From the NCBI GenBank assembly GCA_012842605.1, contig DUSN01000062.1, positions 33,542 to 97,541 of the forward strand: 64,000 bases of DNA. The letters run 5' to 3'. Below are positions 16,871-24,710 of the stretch, one piece after another; within the stretch, counting starts at the first letter, position 1; each line of letters opens with the position of its first letter. A model generated the notes under the pieces. That model was not told where the DNA came from. It saw only the letters and a program-made list of their open reading frames with translations, and did no database searches. Both the position numbers and the translations under genes were made by a program. This DNA is from Clostridiales bacterium. Its GTDB lineage: Bacteria > Bacillota > Clostridia > Caldicoprobacterales > DTU083.

Positions 16871-16909
16871 GGGGACGTTTCTCAATTTTCCTGTGGGGAC
16901 ATTTCTCAG
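16871..16909 (+). repeat. two diverged GGGGAC(A/G)TTTCTCA repeats, RAYT downstream flank
   Basis: GGGGACGTTTCTCAA (16871-16885) and GGGGACATTTCTCAG (16895-16909) are direct repeats at a 24-base step. They lie between the yprA start and the RAYT gene, in inverted orientation to the copy on the other side of the RAYT. The rest of the 16805-17111 gap is AT-rich; a 12-bp imperfect stem at about 17083-17118 covers the RAYT stop codon. Confidence 0.7.
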
Positions 16910-17111
16910 TTATTACTTAATAAAAACGGCAAACTCATTTTGGGACAGCTAATAAAGTAATTACATAAAAAAGAAAGCCAATACTAATCTTTTCACAAAG
17001 GATAGCATGGCTTAAAAAATATGTGCGACTTGGAGATAATGGGGCTTGTTGGGCTTATATACTTATAAAAATATAACTTAACACTGCATAAAATACAGTA
17101 TCTATTATGTA

Positions 17112-18047
17112 TTATGCAGCATTTTTCAGAAGTTCACTAAAAATCTGCGAATATAAGGTGTGTCCGCTATTTATAAGTTCATACCCCCTATCACATAATT
17201 GTGAACAACAGGCTATAGTTATAGAAGGTATTATACGACATATTTCTCTATAACTTAATCCTGCTAAAACTCTCAGGACATATGCACAGAACGCCCTGTA
17301 ATTAATCAGTTCCCTTTTAGCCTTCCATGCAATATTTATAATATTATCATGCGCAGAGCCTGTCAGTTTACTGGATACGTAACTTACCACATTATCGGGT
17401 GAAATGCTTCTCAATATTATGCTTCTACCACTGATATATTCATTTTCAGCAGCAGTAGAAAATTGCTCATCATAATCCTTTAAATTATCTGTTTTATTTT
17501 GATACTTGACAAATTCATAGTATTTCTTTATAAAGCTCTCTCCATCAGCATGAAAAAGCTCCATTATAAAGCTCTTATCTATAATCTTATGGGTGTCTTC
17601 CCGTTTGCCTATATAGATTCCATATGAAGAATAGGGATAATCCTCTTCCCTGCCGTTATATTCGGGAATATCCTTAGGATTGTTGTGTATATAAGCAGAT
17701 ACTGCTAAGTTATACCGTTCTGAAGATAATATCCTGCTTTGAAATCTATCCTGGAATAAATGCCCGTGCCTATTATATTTTGTATTGTAATATCTAACAT
17801 AAGCCGTATTCAAACTGTGCATAAATTTCGACACATCAAAACCTTTAGGATCCAGATGAATATGAACATGGTTATTCATCAAGCAGTATGCATATACACT
17901 AGCTTGGTATTTATCTGTATAACGTTTGAGCAAAGCCAAATAGTAGTCCTTGTCCTCATTTTCCCTAAACAGAAGTATTTCTGAGGAACTTCTGCTCATA
18001 ATGTGATAGATAGCCAGTTCATGCTTTTGCCGTGCTCTTCTGGGCAT
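17112..18047 (-). CDS. REP-associated tyrosine transposase (RAYT, Y1_Tnp family)
   Basis: 311 residues from ATG 18047, which has AGGTGG eight bases upstream. The Y1 HUH nuclease core is visible: M-P-R-R-A-R at the start, the HUH-type motif N-N-H-V-H-I-H-L, G-H-L-F-Q-D-R-F-Q-S, and the catalytic tyrosine context V-S-A-Y-I-H-N-N-P. A C-terminal region with G-L-S-Y-R-E-I-C resembles a helix-turn-helix tail seen in longer RAYTs. RAYTs cut and move short palindromic repeats in trans and are usually single-copy domesticated genes, not insertion sequences. Here GGGGACAGTTCTCAA-type repeats flank it on both sides and recur through the window. The promoter carries a LexA box. Confidence 0.88.
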   Translation of the reverse strand: MPRRARQKHELAIYHIMSRSSSEILLFRENEDKDYYLALLKRYTDKYQASVYAYCLMNNHVHIHLDPKGFDVSKFMHSLNTAYVRYYNTKYNRHGHLFQDRFQSRILSSERYNLAVSAYIHNNPKDIPEYNGREEDYPYSSYGIYIGKREDTHKIIDKSFIMELFHADGESFIKKYYEFVKYQNKTDNLKDYDEQFSTAAENEYISGRSIILRSISPDNVVSYVSSKLTGSAHDNIINIAWKAKRELINYRAFCAYVLRVLAGLSYREICRIIPSITIACCSQLCDRGYELINSGHTLYSQIFSELLKNAA

Positions 18048-18105
18048 AACAATAACCACCTATCAAAGGTAATTAACTAAAGGATAGATTTATAAGTTTA
18101 ATTAT

Positions 18106-18135
18106 ATTTTACCATAGAACACATGTTCGTGTAAA
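18106..18135 (-). promoter_or_regulatory. LexA box within the RAYT promoter
   Basis: GAACACATGTTC (18117-18128) matches the Firmicute SOS operator GAAC-N4-GTTC. It lies between TTTACA (18130-18135) and TAAAAT (18106-18111), where bound LexA would block RNA polymerase. The surrounding sequence is nearly the same as in the Y-family polymerase promoter at 26835-26864. The box is 70 bases before the RAYT start. Confidence 0.75.
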
Positions 18136-18245
18136 GCGTTAATAAATTTTTTTCTTAAAATTTTTGATAGTATTGTTTATGAAATAATTATAACTTAGTC
18201 ATATTCTGGTACATGATAAAAAGGAATTGATATTGGGAAAAACAA

Positions 18246-18296
18246 AGGGACATTTCACAATAATATTAGTAAGTAATAAAATTGAGAACTGTCCCC
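18246..18296. repeat. inverted pair of the GGGGACAGTTCTCAA repeat, RAYT upstream flank
   Basis: A diverged copy (GGGACATTTCACAAT, 18247-18261) faces a full reverse-complement copy (ATTGAGAACTGTCCCC, 18281-18296). The two can pair with two mismatches around a 19-base loop. The full copy ends six bases after the lpdA stop codon, so this REPIN-like pair occupies the gap between lpdA and the RAYT promoter. Confidence 0.72.
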
Positions 18297-18302
18297 ATTA
18301 TT

Positions 18303-19697
18303 TTATATATGGATAGCCCAGCCTTCTACTGTGCGCATGGATTCCATTACCGCTTCTGATATAGTAGGATGAGCATGTATCATGTTGGCTATATCCTCCG
18401 GCAGCAACTCAGCTGTCTTTGCCAGCAGTATTTCATGAATAATCTCTGTTGCATCAGCACCAATGCAATGGGCTCCTAAAATTTCTTTTGTGTTAGGATC
18501 ATACAGTACCTTTACCATTCCGTCAGGCTGTTCTACGGCAACAGACTTACCAGCTCCTCTGTATGGAAAGCTTGCTTTTTTATATTCTACAGAATCCTGC
18601 TTTGCCCGCCATTCAGAATATCCGAAGCTTGCTACCTGAGGATCACAATAAACAGCACTTGGAATACTCATTGGATCAATTCTCTTCGGAGGATTCAACC
18701 CCGCTATATGCTCAACTGCAATTTCTCCTTCCTTTGACGCTACATGAGCCAATAAAGGAGTATTGATAACATCTCCTATTGCATAAATGCCGGGTACATT
18801 TGTCTCATAGTAGTCTCCAACCTGGATAAAGCCTTTATCTGTTAGCACCCCTACCGATTCCAGCCCAAGCCCCGAGGAGTTGGGTACCCTTCCAACAGCA
18901 ACAAGAATCTGATTTACTGAAATTGTTTTATGTTTCTCATTATTGTCTGCCAAAACTACAGAAACATGGTCTTCTAATTTTTCCATTGATAAGGCCTTGG
19001 TTTTCGTCATTACCTCTATTCCTCTGGCTCTAAATATCCTGGCTAAATAATTAGATATTTCCTCATCCTCAAGGGGCAAAATTCGATCCATTAACTCCAC
19101 CAAAATTACTTTTACTCCGAAAGAATTCATTATATATGCAAACTCGACACCAATTGCTCCGCCGCCTATTATCAGTATCCTTTCCGGAAGTCTCTCCAGC
19201 ATTAACGCACCTGTAGATGAAAGCACATATTTTTCATCAAAAGGAAACCCCGGGACTTCCCTTGGTCTTGAACCTGTAGCAATAATGATATTCTTGCCTG
19301 TAACTTTCCTGCCCGATGAAAGGTTTACCTCATTCTTACCAATAATTGTTCCTGTACCTTCAAACAAATCTACTTTATTTTTCTTCAGCAGATAACTTAC
19401 TCCCTTAGACAGTGTATCCGCTGCTTTTCTTGACTTTTTAAAAACTTTTCCATAATCGAATCCTTTACGATCTATTGATATGCCCAGTTCTTCCATAGCA
19501 GACAAACTGCGATACAGCTCTGCCTGGTGAATCAGTGCTTTAGAAGGGATACAGCCTACATTAAGGCATACGCCGCCCACCTTTTCCTTCTCTATTATGG
19601 CAGCCCTTAACCCCAGCTGGGATGCACGGATAGCAGCCACATAACCCCCCGGTCCGCCTCCGATTATAACAACATCATACTCATATGATTGGTTCAT
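18303..19697 (-). CDS. lpdA: dihydrolipoyl dehydrogenase (E3)
   Basis: 464 residues. FAD-binding G-G-G-P-G-G-Y-V-A-A, the redox disulfide G-G-V-C-L-N-V-G-C-I-P-S-K, the NAD fold G-G-G-A-I-G-V-E-F-A, Y-A-I-G-D-V, and the C-terminal catalytic H-A-H-P-T-I-S-E are all present. It reoxidises dihydrolipoamide on E2 and reduces NAD+. An upstream in-frame ATG exists, but ATG 19697 is preceded by GGAGGGGG and matches the family N-terminus. Last gene of the pdhA-pdhB-pdhC-lpdA cluster, 57 bases after pdhC. Confidence 0.95.
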   Translation of the reverse strand: MNQSYEYDVVIIGGGPGGYVAAIRASQLGLRAAIIEKEKVGGVCLNVGCIPSKALIHQAELYRSLSAMEELGISIDRKGFDYGKVFKKSRKAADTLSKGVSYLLKKNKVDLFEGTGTIIGKNEVNLSSGRKVTGKNIIIATGSRPREVPGFPFDEKYVLSSTGALMLERLPERILIIGGGAIGVEFAYIMNSFGVKVILVELMDRILPLEDEEISNYLARIFRARGIEVMTKTKALSMEKLEDHVSVVLADNNEKHKTISVNQILVAVGRVPNSSGLGLESVGVLTDKGFIQVGDYYETNVPGIYAIGDVINTPLLAHVASKEGEIAVEHIAGLNPPKRIDPMSIPSAVYCDPQVASFGYSEWRAKQDSVEYKKASFPYRGAGKSVAVEQPDGMVKVLYDPNTKEILGAHCIGADATEIIHEILLAKTAELLPEDIANMIHAHPTISEAVMESMRTVEGWAIHI

Positions 19698-19754
19698 ATT
19701 TCCCCCTCCAAATTGGCTCAAGTACACTTTTTCATAAGAATAATGTTACTTATG

Positions 19755-21095
19755 TCAGAACAACGCACGAATCGGATCCTCAATAATATCTTTCAAATCT
19801 TTAAGGAAGGCTGCTCCTGCTGCTCCGTCAATTACCCTGTGGTCACATGAAAGAGTCATCTTCATTTGTGTTTGAATTGTAATATTATCGTCCTGATCAA
19901 CTGCCGGAACCTTTTTCATTTCTCCGACAGCTAAAATAGCTGAACCCGGCGGATTAATTACAGCAGTAAACTCTTCAATCCCAAATGAGCCAAGGTTGCT
20001 TATAGTAAATCCTGCATTCTGATATTCATCGGGAGCCAATTTATTGTTTCTGGCCTTTTCTATCAATACCAGAAGTTCCTTATTAATTGCAATTACGCCT
20101 TTATTTCCGCAATCACGGACAACAGGAGTTATCAACCCGTCAGGCTGTGCAACAGCCAACCCAATGTCAACTTGTTTTCTTTGAATAATTGTATCTCCAT
20201 TCCAGGTTGCATTCACCATAGGATGCTTTTTGAGTGCTTCAGCAGCATACTTAATAAAAAATGCATTAAAGGAAACTTTTTCCTGCAGGGATTCATTTAA
20301 TCTCTTTCTGGTTTGAATAAGATTGTCTACATTTACAGAGACAGTCAGATAATAATGAGGTGCGCTGAATTTGGACTCCGACAGACGCTGAGCAATAATT
20401 TTTCTCTTTTGCGATACCGGAATCTCAATATCACCGACAGCTGCGACAACAGCTTGTACCGGCGTTGAAATCTTAAAGGCTTGCTGTTCTTTCCCTTGCT
20501 GAATCTCAATTTTCTGTGCTTCAGTCACATTATATCCTTTAGCCATACTGCTTATTTCAGTCACATTGCTCTTATCAAGTTTATCCTTCATGTATCTTTC
20601 TATATCGGCTTTAACTATGCGGCCAGCCGGACCGCTTCCATTAATATCGCTTAAATCAATTTTATTCATTTCTGCTATTCTACGTGCTAAAGGCGATGCT
20701 TTAATACGAGTATCACCATATGCTTTTATTGATTCATTTTTTATATATATTTGAGAACTGTCCCCAAAGTCATTTTTGCTTAATTCTTGAGAACTGTCCC
20801 CACCATCGATTTTTTGAGAACTGTCCCCATCATCAAGTATTTGAGAAATGTCCCCGAGGTTGTCGCCAATGATGGCAATGACCTCACCTACTGCTGCTTT
20901 TTCACCTTCCTGGACCAGAATTTTAAGCAAAATTCCTTCTGCAGTGGATTCATAGTCCATTGTAGCCTTATCGGTTTCTACTTCACACAATATATCACCG
21001 GCCTCAACCCGGTCTCCTTCTTTTTTATGCCACCTAGCCAAAATTCCTTCTTCCATGGTAGGTGACAAGGCAGTCATAAAAACTTTTTCAGCCAT
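19755..21095 (-). CDS. pdhC: pyruvate dehydrogenase E2, dihydrolipoamide acetyltransferase
   Basis: 446 residues: one lipoyl domain (1-78, lipoylated Lys43 in E-T-D-K-A-T), a linker, a peripheral subunit-binding domain (about 131-168, A-S-P-L-A-R-R-I-A and G-S-G-P-A-G-R-I), a second linker, and the acyltransferase core with H419-R-V-I-D-G. It carries acetyl groups from E1 to CoA and binds E3. The first linker (81-115) is odd: it contains G-D-I-S-Q, G-D-S-S-Q, G-D-S-S-Q, G-D-S-S-Q, the in-frame translation of four copies of the genome's GGGGACAGTTCTCAA repeat. The linker is not the Ala/Pro-rich type usual for E2. Catalytic residues are intact, so the enzyme should be functional. Confidence 0.92.
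   Translation of the reverse strand: MAEKVFMTALSPTMEEGILARWHKKEGDRVEAGDILCEVETDKATMDYESTAEGILLKILVQEGEKAAVGEVIAIIGDNLGDISQILDDGDSSQKIDGGDSSQELSKNDFGDSSQIYIKNESIKAYGDTRIKASPLARRIAEMNKIDLSDINGSGPAGRIVKADIERYMKDKLDKSNVTEISSMAKGYNVTEAQKIEIQQGKEQQAFKISTPVQAVVAAVGDIEIPVSQKRKIIAQRLSESKFSAPHYYLTVSVNVDNLIQTRKRLNESLQEKVSFNAFFIKYAAEALKKHPMVNATWNGDTIIQRKQVDIGLAVAQPDGLITPVVRDCGNKGVIAINKELLVLIEKARNNKLAPDEYQNAGFTISNLGSFGIEEFTAVINPPGSAILAVGEMKKVPAVDQDDNITIQTQMKMTLSCDHRVIDGAAGAAFLKDLKDIIEDPIRALF
20751..20855 (-). repeat. four in-frame GGGGACAGTTCTCAA repeats inside pdhC
   Basis: Copies (written on the minus strand) lie at 20751-20765, 20787-20801, 20814-20828 and 20841-20855. Three match GGGGACAGTTCTCAA exactly; the copy at 20841 has GGGGACATTTCTCAA. 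Steps of 36, 27 and 27 bases are all multiples of three, so every copy is read as G-D-(S/I)-S-Q. Confidence 0.9.
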
Positions 21096-21144
21096 ATATT
21101 ATACCCCCTGTTATTTCTGGGTTTACCACTATAATTATTTCGTT

Positions 21145-22125
21145 TTACCTTATATACATTACTTTCTTTACGGCATCTATAATCTTTTTCACGGTAGGCT
21201 GAACTTCCAGTTCCAAAGTATGATTGTATGGCATGGGAACATCTTCGGAAGTTACCAGCTCAACCGGTGCATCCAAATAATCAAAGCAATTTCTTAATAC
21301 CAGCCATCCGACATGGGAAGCCACACTGGCAAAAGGCCATGTTTCATCCACAATAACACACCTGTTCGTCTTTCTGACTGATCGATAAATAGCTTCCTCA
21401 TCCAGAGGTTTAATGGTACGAAGGTCAATAATCTCAGCATCTACCCCCATCTCTGCCAGCTGCTGGGCAGCCTGTTCCACCAGCCGCAGCGGTTTGGAAT
21501 AGGTTACTATGGTTACATCCCTGCCCTCTCTCTTTACATCAGCCTTGCCGATAGGAATCAGATATTCCTCTTCCGGGACTTCACCTTTCCAGGAATACAT
21601 AAGCTCTGCTTCCAAAAACAATACCGGATTGTCATTTCGGATGCTGGATTTCAAAAGGCCTTTTGCATCATAGGGTGTACCAGGAGCCACGACTATCAAT
21701 CCCGGAACATGAGCATAAATTGACTGCAATGCCTGTGAGTGCTGGGAGCTTAAATATTCTGCAGGCCCGTTCGGACCACGAAAAACGATTGGAATGCTCA
21801 CCTGCCCTCCGGACATATGCCGCATTTTCGCAGCATTATTTACCACCTGGTCATAAGCCAGGAGCGAAAAGTTAAATGTCATCCATTCTACAATAGGCCG
21901 CAGACCAGCCATGGCCGCTCCGATTCCTATACCGCTGAAACTTGCCTCCGTTATGGGTGTGTCAATAACCCGTTTAGGACCATATTTATCTAAAAGGCCT
22001 TGGCTGACCTTATATGCACCATTGTATTCGGCTACTTCTTCTCCCATCAGAAATACCCGTTCATCACGTGCCATTTCCTCATCAATTGCCTGTCTTATTG
22101 CTTCGCGAAAGGTAATTACCGCCAT
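21145..22125 (-). CDS. pdhB: pyruvate dehydrogenase E1 component, beta subunit
   Basis: 326 residues with the transketolase-like fold. Visible are F-L-M-G-E-E-V-A-E-Y-N-G-A-Y-K-V-S, the thiamine-pyrophosphate contact region T-P-I-T-E-A-S-F-S-G-I-G-I-G-A-A, and the C-terminal D-V-P-M-P-Y-N. With PdhA it forms the alpha2beta2 E1 that decarboxylates pyruvate and acetylates E2. Acetoin or branched-chain E1 subunits look similar; the near relatives recalled are pyruvate type. It starts 15 bases after pdhA and is followed by pdhC after 49 bases. Confidence 0.9.
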   Translation of the reverse strand: MAVITFREAIRQAIDEEMARDERVFLMGEEVAEYNGAYKVSQGLLDKYGPKRVIDTPITEASFSGIGIGAAMAGLRPIVEWMTFNFSLLAYDQVVNNAAKMRHMSGGQVSIPIVFRGPNGPAEYLSSQHSQALQSIYAHVPGLIVVAPGTPYDAKGLLKSSIRNDNPVLFLEAELMYSWKGEVPEEEYLIPIGKADVKREGRDVTIVTYSKPLRLVEQAAQQLAEMGVDAEIIDLRTIKPLDEEAIYRSVRKTNRCVIVDETWPFASVASHVGWLVLRNCFDYLDAPVELVTSEDVPMPYNHTLELEVQPTVKKIIDAVKKVMYIR

Positions 22126-22139
22126 TGCTCCACCTCCAT

Positions 22140-23111
22140 TTAAGCGTAGATATCTTCATACATTGCCTCAAGGGAAGGCTCTTCACTTTGTTCCGCATAT
22201 TGCACGGACTCATTAACGATATCTTTTTGTTTTTTATCCAGCAGGGTATATTCGTCTTCTGTAAGCATTCCTGCCTCCATCATCTCAGTTTTAAAAATAA
22301 TTATTGGATCCTTGCTTTTGTATGCTTCCAGTTCTTCCTTGGTTCGATATTTGGCCGGATCGCTCATAGAATGCCCTCGATAGCGATAGGTCTGAATCTC
22401 CAGGAATACCGGAGTGTTCTTTTCTTTAACAAGTTTAATTGCCTTTTTTGTTTCTTCATATACAGTCAGGACATTCATGCCATCAACCTGCCAGGCAGGT
22501 ATTTCATAAGATGCCCCCATAACTGAATAATCATGAACGGAAGAAACCCTCTTGTAATTGGTGCCCATGCCATACTGGTTATTTTCACAAATGAAAATTA
22601 TAGGAAGATTCCAGATTTTTGCCATATTCATGGTTTCATGGAATACACCCTGGTGAATAGCCCCGTCTCCGAAATAGCAAAGAACCACACCGTCTTCCTG
22701 GTTATATTTCAGCTTGAACGCTACTCCTGCGGCAATTGGAATATGGCCTCCTACAATACCATTTCCTCCGTACATATGCTTATCTGCATCAAACATATGC
22801 ATGGATCCGCCTTTTCCCTTTGAACAGCCTGTGGCCTTGCCGAATAATTCCGCCATGGCTGCATTTGGATCCATACCGCATGCTAAAGCATGCCCATGGT
22901 CCCGATAACCAGTTAAGACATAGTCTTTTTTCAAATCCAATGCCGCGATTGATCCTACAGCAACTGCCTCCTGCCCGATATATAAATGACAAAAACCGCC
23001 GATTTTACGCAAGCCGTACATTTGAGCCGACTTTTCCTCAAATCTGCGAATTAATAGCATTTGCTCCAACAAGCCCATTAGAAATGCCTTTTCATATTGA
23101 TTTACTTTCAA
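22140..23111 (-). CDS. pdhA: pyruvate dehydrogenase E1 component, alpha subunit
   Basis: 323 residues from TTG 23111, which has GGGAGGG upstream; an ATG farther up at 23126 lacks such a site. Motifs: R-R-F-E-E-K, G-G-F-C-H-L-Y-I-G-Q-E-A-V-A-V-G, the TPP-binding G-D-G-A-I-H-Q-G-V-F-H-E-T-M-N, and the phospho-loop-like Y-R-Y-R-G-H-S-M-S-D-P. The G-G-F-C-H-L-Y-I-G-Q-E segment resembles the PDH type more than acetoin dehydrogenase, but the substrate is not proven. First gene of the PDH cluster, 81 bases downstream of a split-barrel flavin gene on the same strand. Confidence 0.88.
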   Translation of the reverse strand: MKVNQYEKAFLMGLLEQMLLIRRFEEKSAQMYGLRKIGGFCHLYIGQEAVAVGSIAALDLKKDYVLTGYRDHGHALACGMDPNAAMAELFGKATGCSKGKGGSMHMFDADKHMYGGNGIVGGHIPIAAGVAFKLKYNQEDGVVLCYFGDGAIHQGVFHETMNMAKIWNLPIIFICENNQYGMGTNYKRVSSVHDYSVMGASYEIPAWQVDGMNVLTVYEETKKAIKLVKEKNTPVFLEIQTYRYRGHSMSDPAKYRTKEELEAYKSKDPIIIFKTEMMEAGMLTEDEYTLLDKKQKDIVNESVQYAEQSEEPSLEAMYEDIYA

Positions 23112-23192
23112 CGATATCCCTCCCATTGCCAACAATGCAAAGACTAAGTATCAAGATAACAATATTTTTCAATTTTCTGATATCTGATGGTG

Positions 23193-23633
23193 TTATTTAA
23201 AATCAACAGTATAGTGCAATCCCTTCATTGGTTCGTAATAAACACCTTTCTCAATAACTGTTTCCAATACCACAAAATCCTTCAAGTCTTCGTTGATGCG
23301 CCAGAACATAGTAAGTTTATCTCCTACAGTTTCCAACACCTCCGCCGTTAAGGAGGGTTCATTCAGTACACTAGCTTTTCCATGTATTGTAATAATCTGA
23401 TCCAGAGCACGTGTTTGAATCATCCAGGTTACCTCAGGGTGCTGCTGTATTTGTTTCACCTTATTGGAATTACTGGAGGTAACAGAAAAAATAACGCCTA
23501 TTCTTCCTCTCAAAAGAACCGGCGTCATCCATCTTGTATAGATATTTCTATTCTGATCTATTGTAGAAAGAACTCCTGCGTTGGAATCATCTAAAATTTC
23601 ATCCAGTATATTCATAAATTTTTGTCGATCCAT
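23193..23633 (-). CDS. pyridoxamine 5'-phosphate oxidase-like (FMN split-barrel) protein
   Basis: 146 residues resembling general stress protein 26 / PNPOx-like proteins: G-V-L-S-T-I-D-Q-N-R-N-I-Y-T-R-W-M-T-P, then S-S-N-S-N-K-V-K-Q-I-Q-Q-H-P-E-V-T-W-M-I, and I-T-I-H-G-K-A. Such proteins bind FMN or related cofactors as small dimers; most have no assigned reaction. ATG 23633 has GGAGG eight bases upstream and is chosen over the earlier in-frame codon. It lies just upstream of pdhA and may be cotranscribed. Confidence 0.8.
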   Translation of the reverse strand: MDRQKFMNILDEILDDSNAGVLSTIDQNRNIYTRWMTPVLLRGRIGVIFSVTSSNSNKVKQIQQHPEVTWMIQTRALDQIITIHGKASVLNEPSLTAEVLETVGDKLTMFWRINEDLKDFVVLETVIEKGVYYEPMKGLHYTVDFK

Positions 23634-23729
23634 TTTACCATCCTCCACTGAAGATTGTTACTTAATATATACCCATGAACTTATGCTGCAAAACACCCAG
23701 CAGTCTCGCAGTCCCCGGGGACTTTCCCC

Positions 23730-23747
23730 GGGGACAGTTCTCAATTT
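23730..23747 (+). repeat. GGGGACAGTTCTCAA repeat
   Basis: GGGGACAGTTCTCAATTT at 23730-23747, with a neighbouring GTCCCCGGGGAC palindrome (23711-23722) that may be a rearranged half copy. It stands about 100 bases upstream of the split-barrel gene. The remainder of the 23634-24037 gap is AT-rich. Confidence 0.7.
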
Positions 23748-23934
23748 TTCATGTTTTCATGTATATACTTATCAGATTAACCTTTTGTTAATTTTCTTTA
23801 TTGGTTCTAATGGTTGCAGTTTCCAGCGGCGATTATGACATAATAAATACAGGAATTTGACTTTACACAGTGCTCTCAAATAAATGCACAGATACTAAAA
23901 TCCGAAGCAGACTGCCAATTTATGTATAATTGTA

Positions 23935-23943
23935 TGATATAAT
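23935..23943 (+). promoter_or_regulatory. possible extended -10 promoter of the Sel1 gene
   Basis: TGATATAAT matches the extended -10 form TGnTATAAT, 95 bases before the start. No good -35 hexamer is seen, as is allowed for extended -10 promoters. Confidence 0.4.
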
Positions 23944-24037
23944 TAACATGCATATGTAGCATAATGTGAATCAAACGAAATCAAAAGGGTATCAGCACAT
24001 ATATTGAACTTCTATACGTCTTAAGGGGGAAAATTGC

Positions 24038-24562
24038 ATGGAGGAAAATAAGCTTGAAGCTTTTTGGGATGGTGCAGTCCGTGGAGATGCAGAGGCACAG
24101 TTTCAAATGGCTATGAAGTATATCTATGGTGATGGCGTTGATGAAGATAATGAAAAAGCAGTTGAATTGCTGCATAAAGCATCTATGCAAGGTCATATCG
24201 AAGCGCAGTATAATTTAGGAGTTTGTTATCATTATGGCTATGGCACTAAAGTAGATTACAAGATAGCATTTGAACTGTACAAGAAGTCTGCTTTACAAGG
24301 TTATGCTAAAGGGAAATGTCTTGTTGGTTTCTTTTATTTTCATGGATTATATGTAAAACAAGATTATGCTGAGGCTATAAAGTGGTTTTTAGAAGCCGAA
24401 GAACAGAATGATGCTGCAGCCGAATATTGGCTGGGAGTCTGCTATGCCAATGGGTATGGTGTTACTCAAAATAAAGCAGAGGCAATTAAGTGGTATCAAA
24501 AATCTGCTTCTCAAGGATATCCATATGCTCAAAAAGCATTAGAAGATATTTTAAGAATGTAA
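24038..24562 (+). CDS. Sel1-like repeat protein
   Basis: 174 residues with four SLR units of about 36 residues (A-Q-F-Q-M-A-M-K-Y-I-Y-G-D-G-V, A-Q-Y-N-L-G-V-C-Y-H-Y-G-Y-G-T, a diverged third, and A-E-Y-W-L-G-V-C-Y-A-N-G-Y-G-V). SLR solenoids mediate protein contacts. No signal peptide is present, so it is probably cytoplasmic. AAGGGGG precedes ATG 24038. It is a single plus-strand gene closed by its own terminator; its partner is unknown. Confidence 0.85.
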   Translation: MEENKLEAFWDGAVRGDAEAQFQMAMKYIYGDGVDEDNEKAVELLHKASMQGHIEAQYNLGVCYHYGYGTKVDYKIAFELYKKSALQGYAKGKCLVGFFYFHGLYVKQDYAEAIKWFLEAEEQNDAAAEYWLGVCYANGYGVTQNKAEAIKWYQKSASQGYPYAQKALEDILRM

Positions 24563-24623
24563 TCACACTCTGGTTACGGAAACTCTGCTTAGCAGTCTTG
24601 CATTTTTGCAGACTGAATATGTA

Positions 24624-24659
24624 AAAAAACAGCTTACTTCTTGTGGTAAGCTGCTTTTT
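24624..24659. terminator. bidirectional intrinsic terminator
   Basis: Stem CAGCTTAC (24630-24637) with GTAAGCTG (24646-24653), flanked by A7 and T5. It lies between the convergent Sel1 and membrane-protein genes. Confidence 0.8.
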
Positions 24660-24710
24660 ATGAGCTAACATCTCTAAACAAGTCTGACAGAGACCTATTT
24701 ATAAAAGCAC

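Noticed and set aside
17112..18047. Full insertion sequence (IS200/IS605) around the Y1 transposase
   Set aside because: No subterminal hairpin ends typical of IS200/IS605 and no tnpB; the protein is about twice the length of TnpA and has RAYT features.
20751..20855. CRISPR-like array of regularly spaced 15-base repeats
   Set aside because: Repeats are too short, spacers are 12 or 21 bases, the region is in-frame coding sequence of pdhC, and no cas gene is present.
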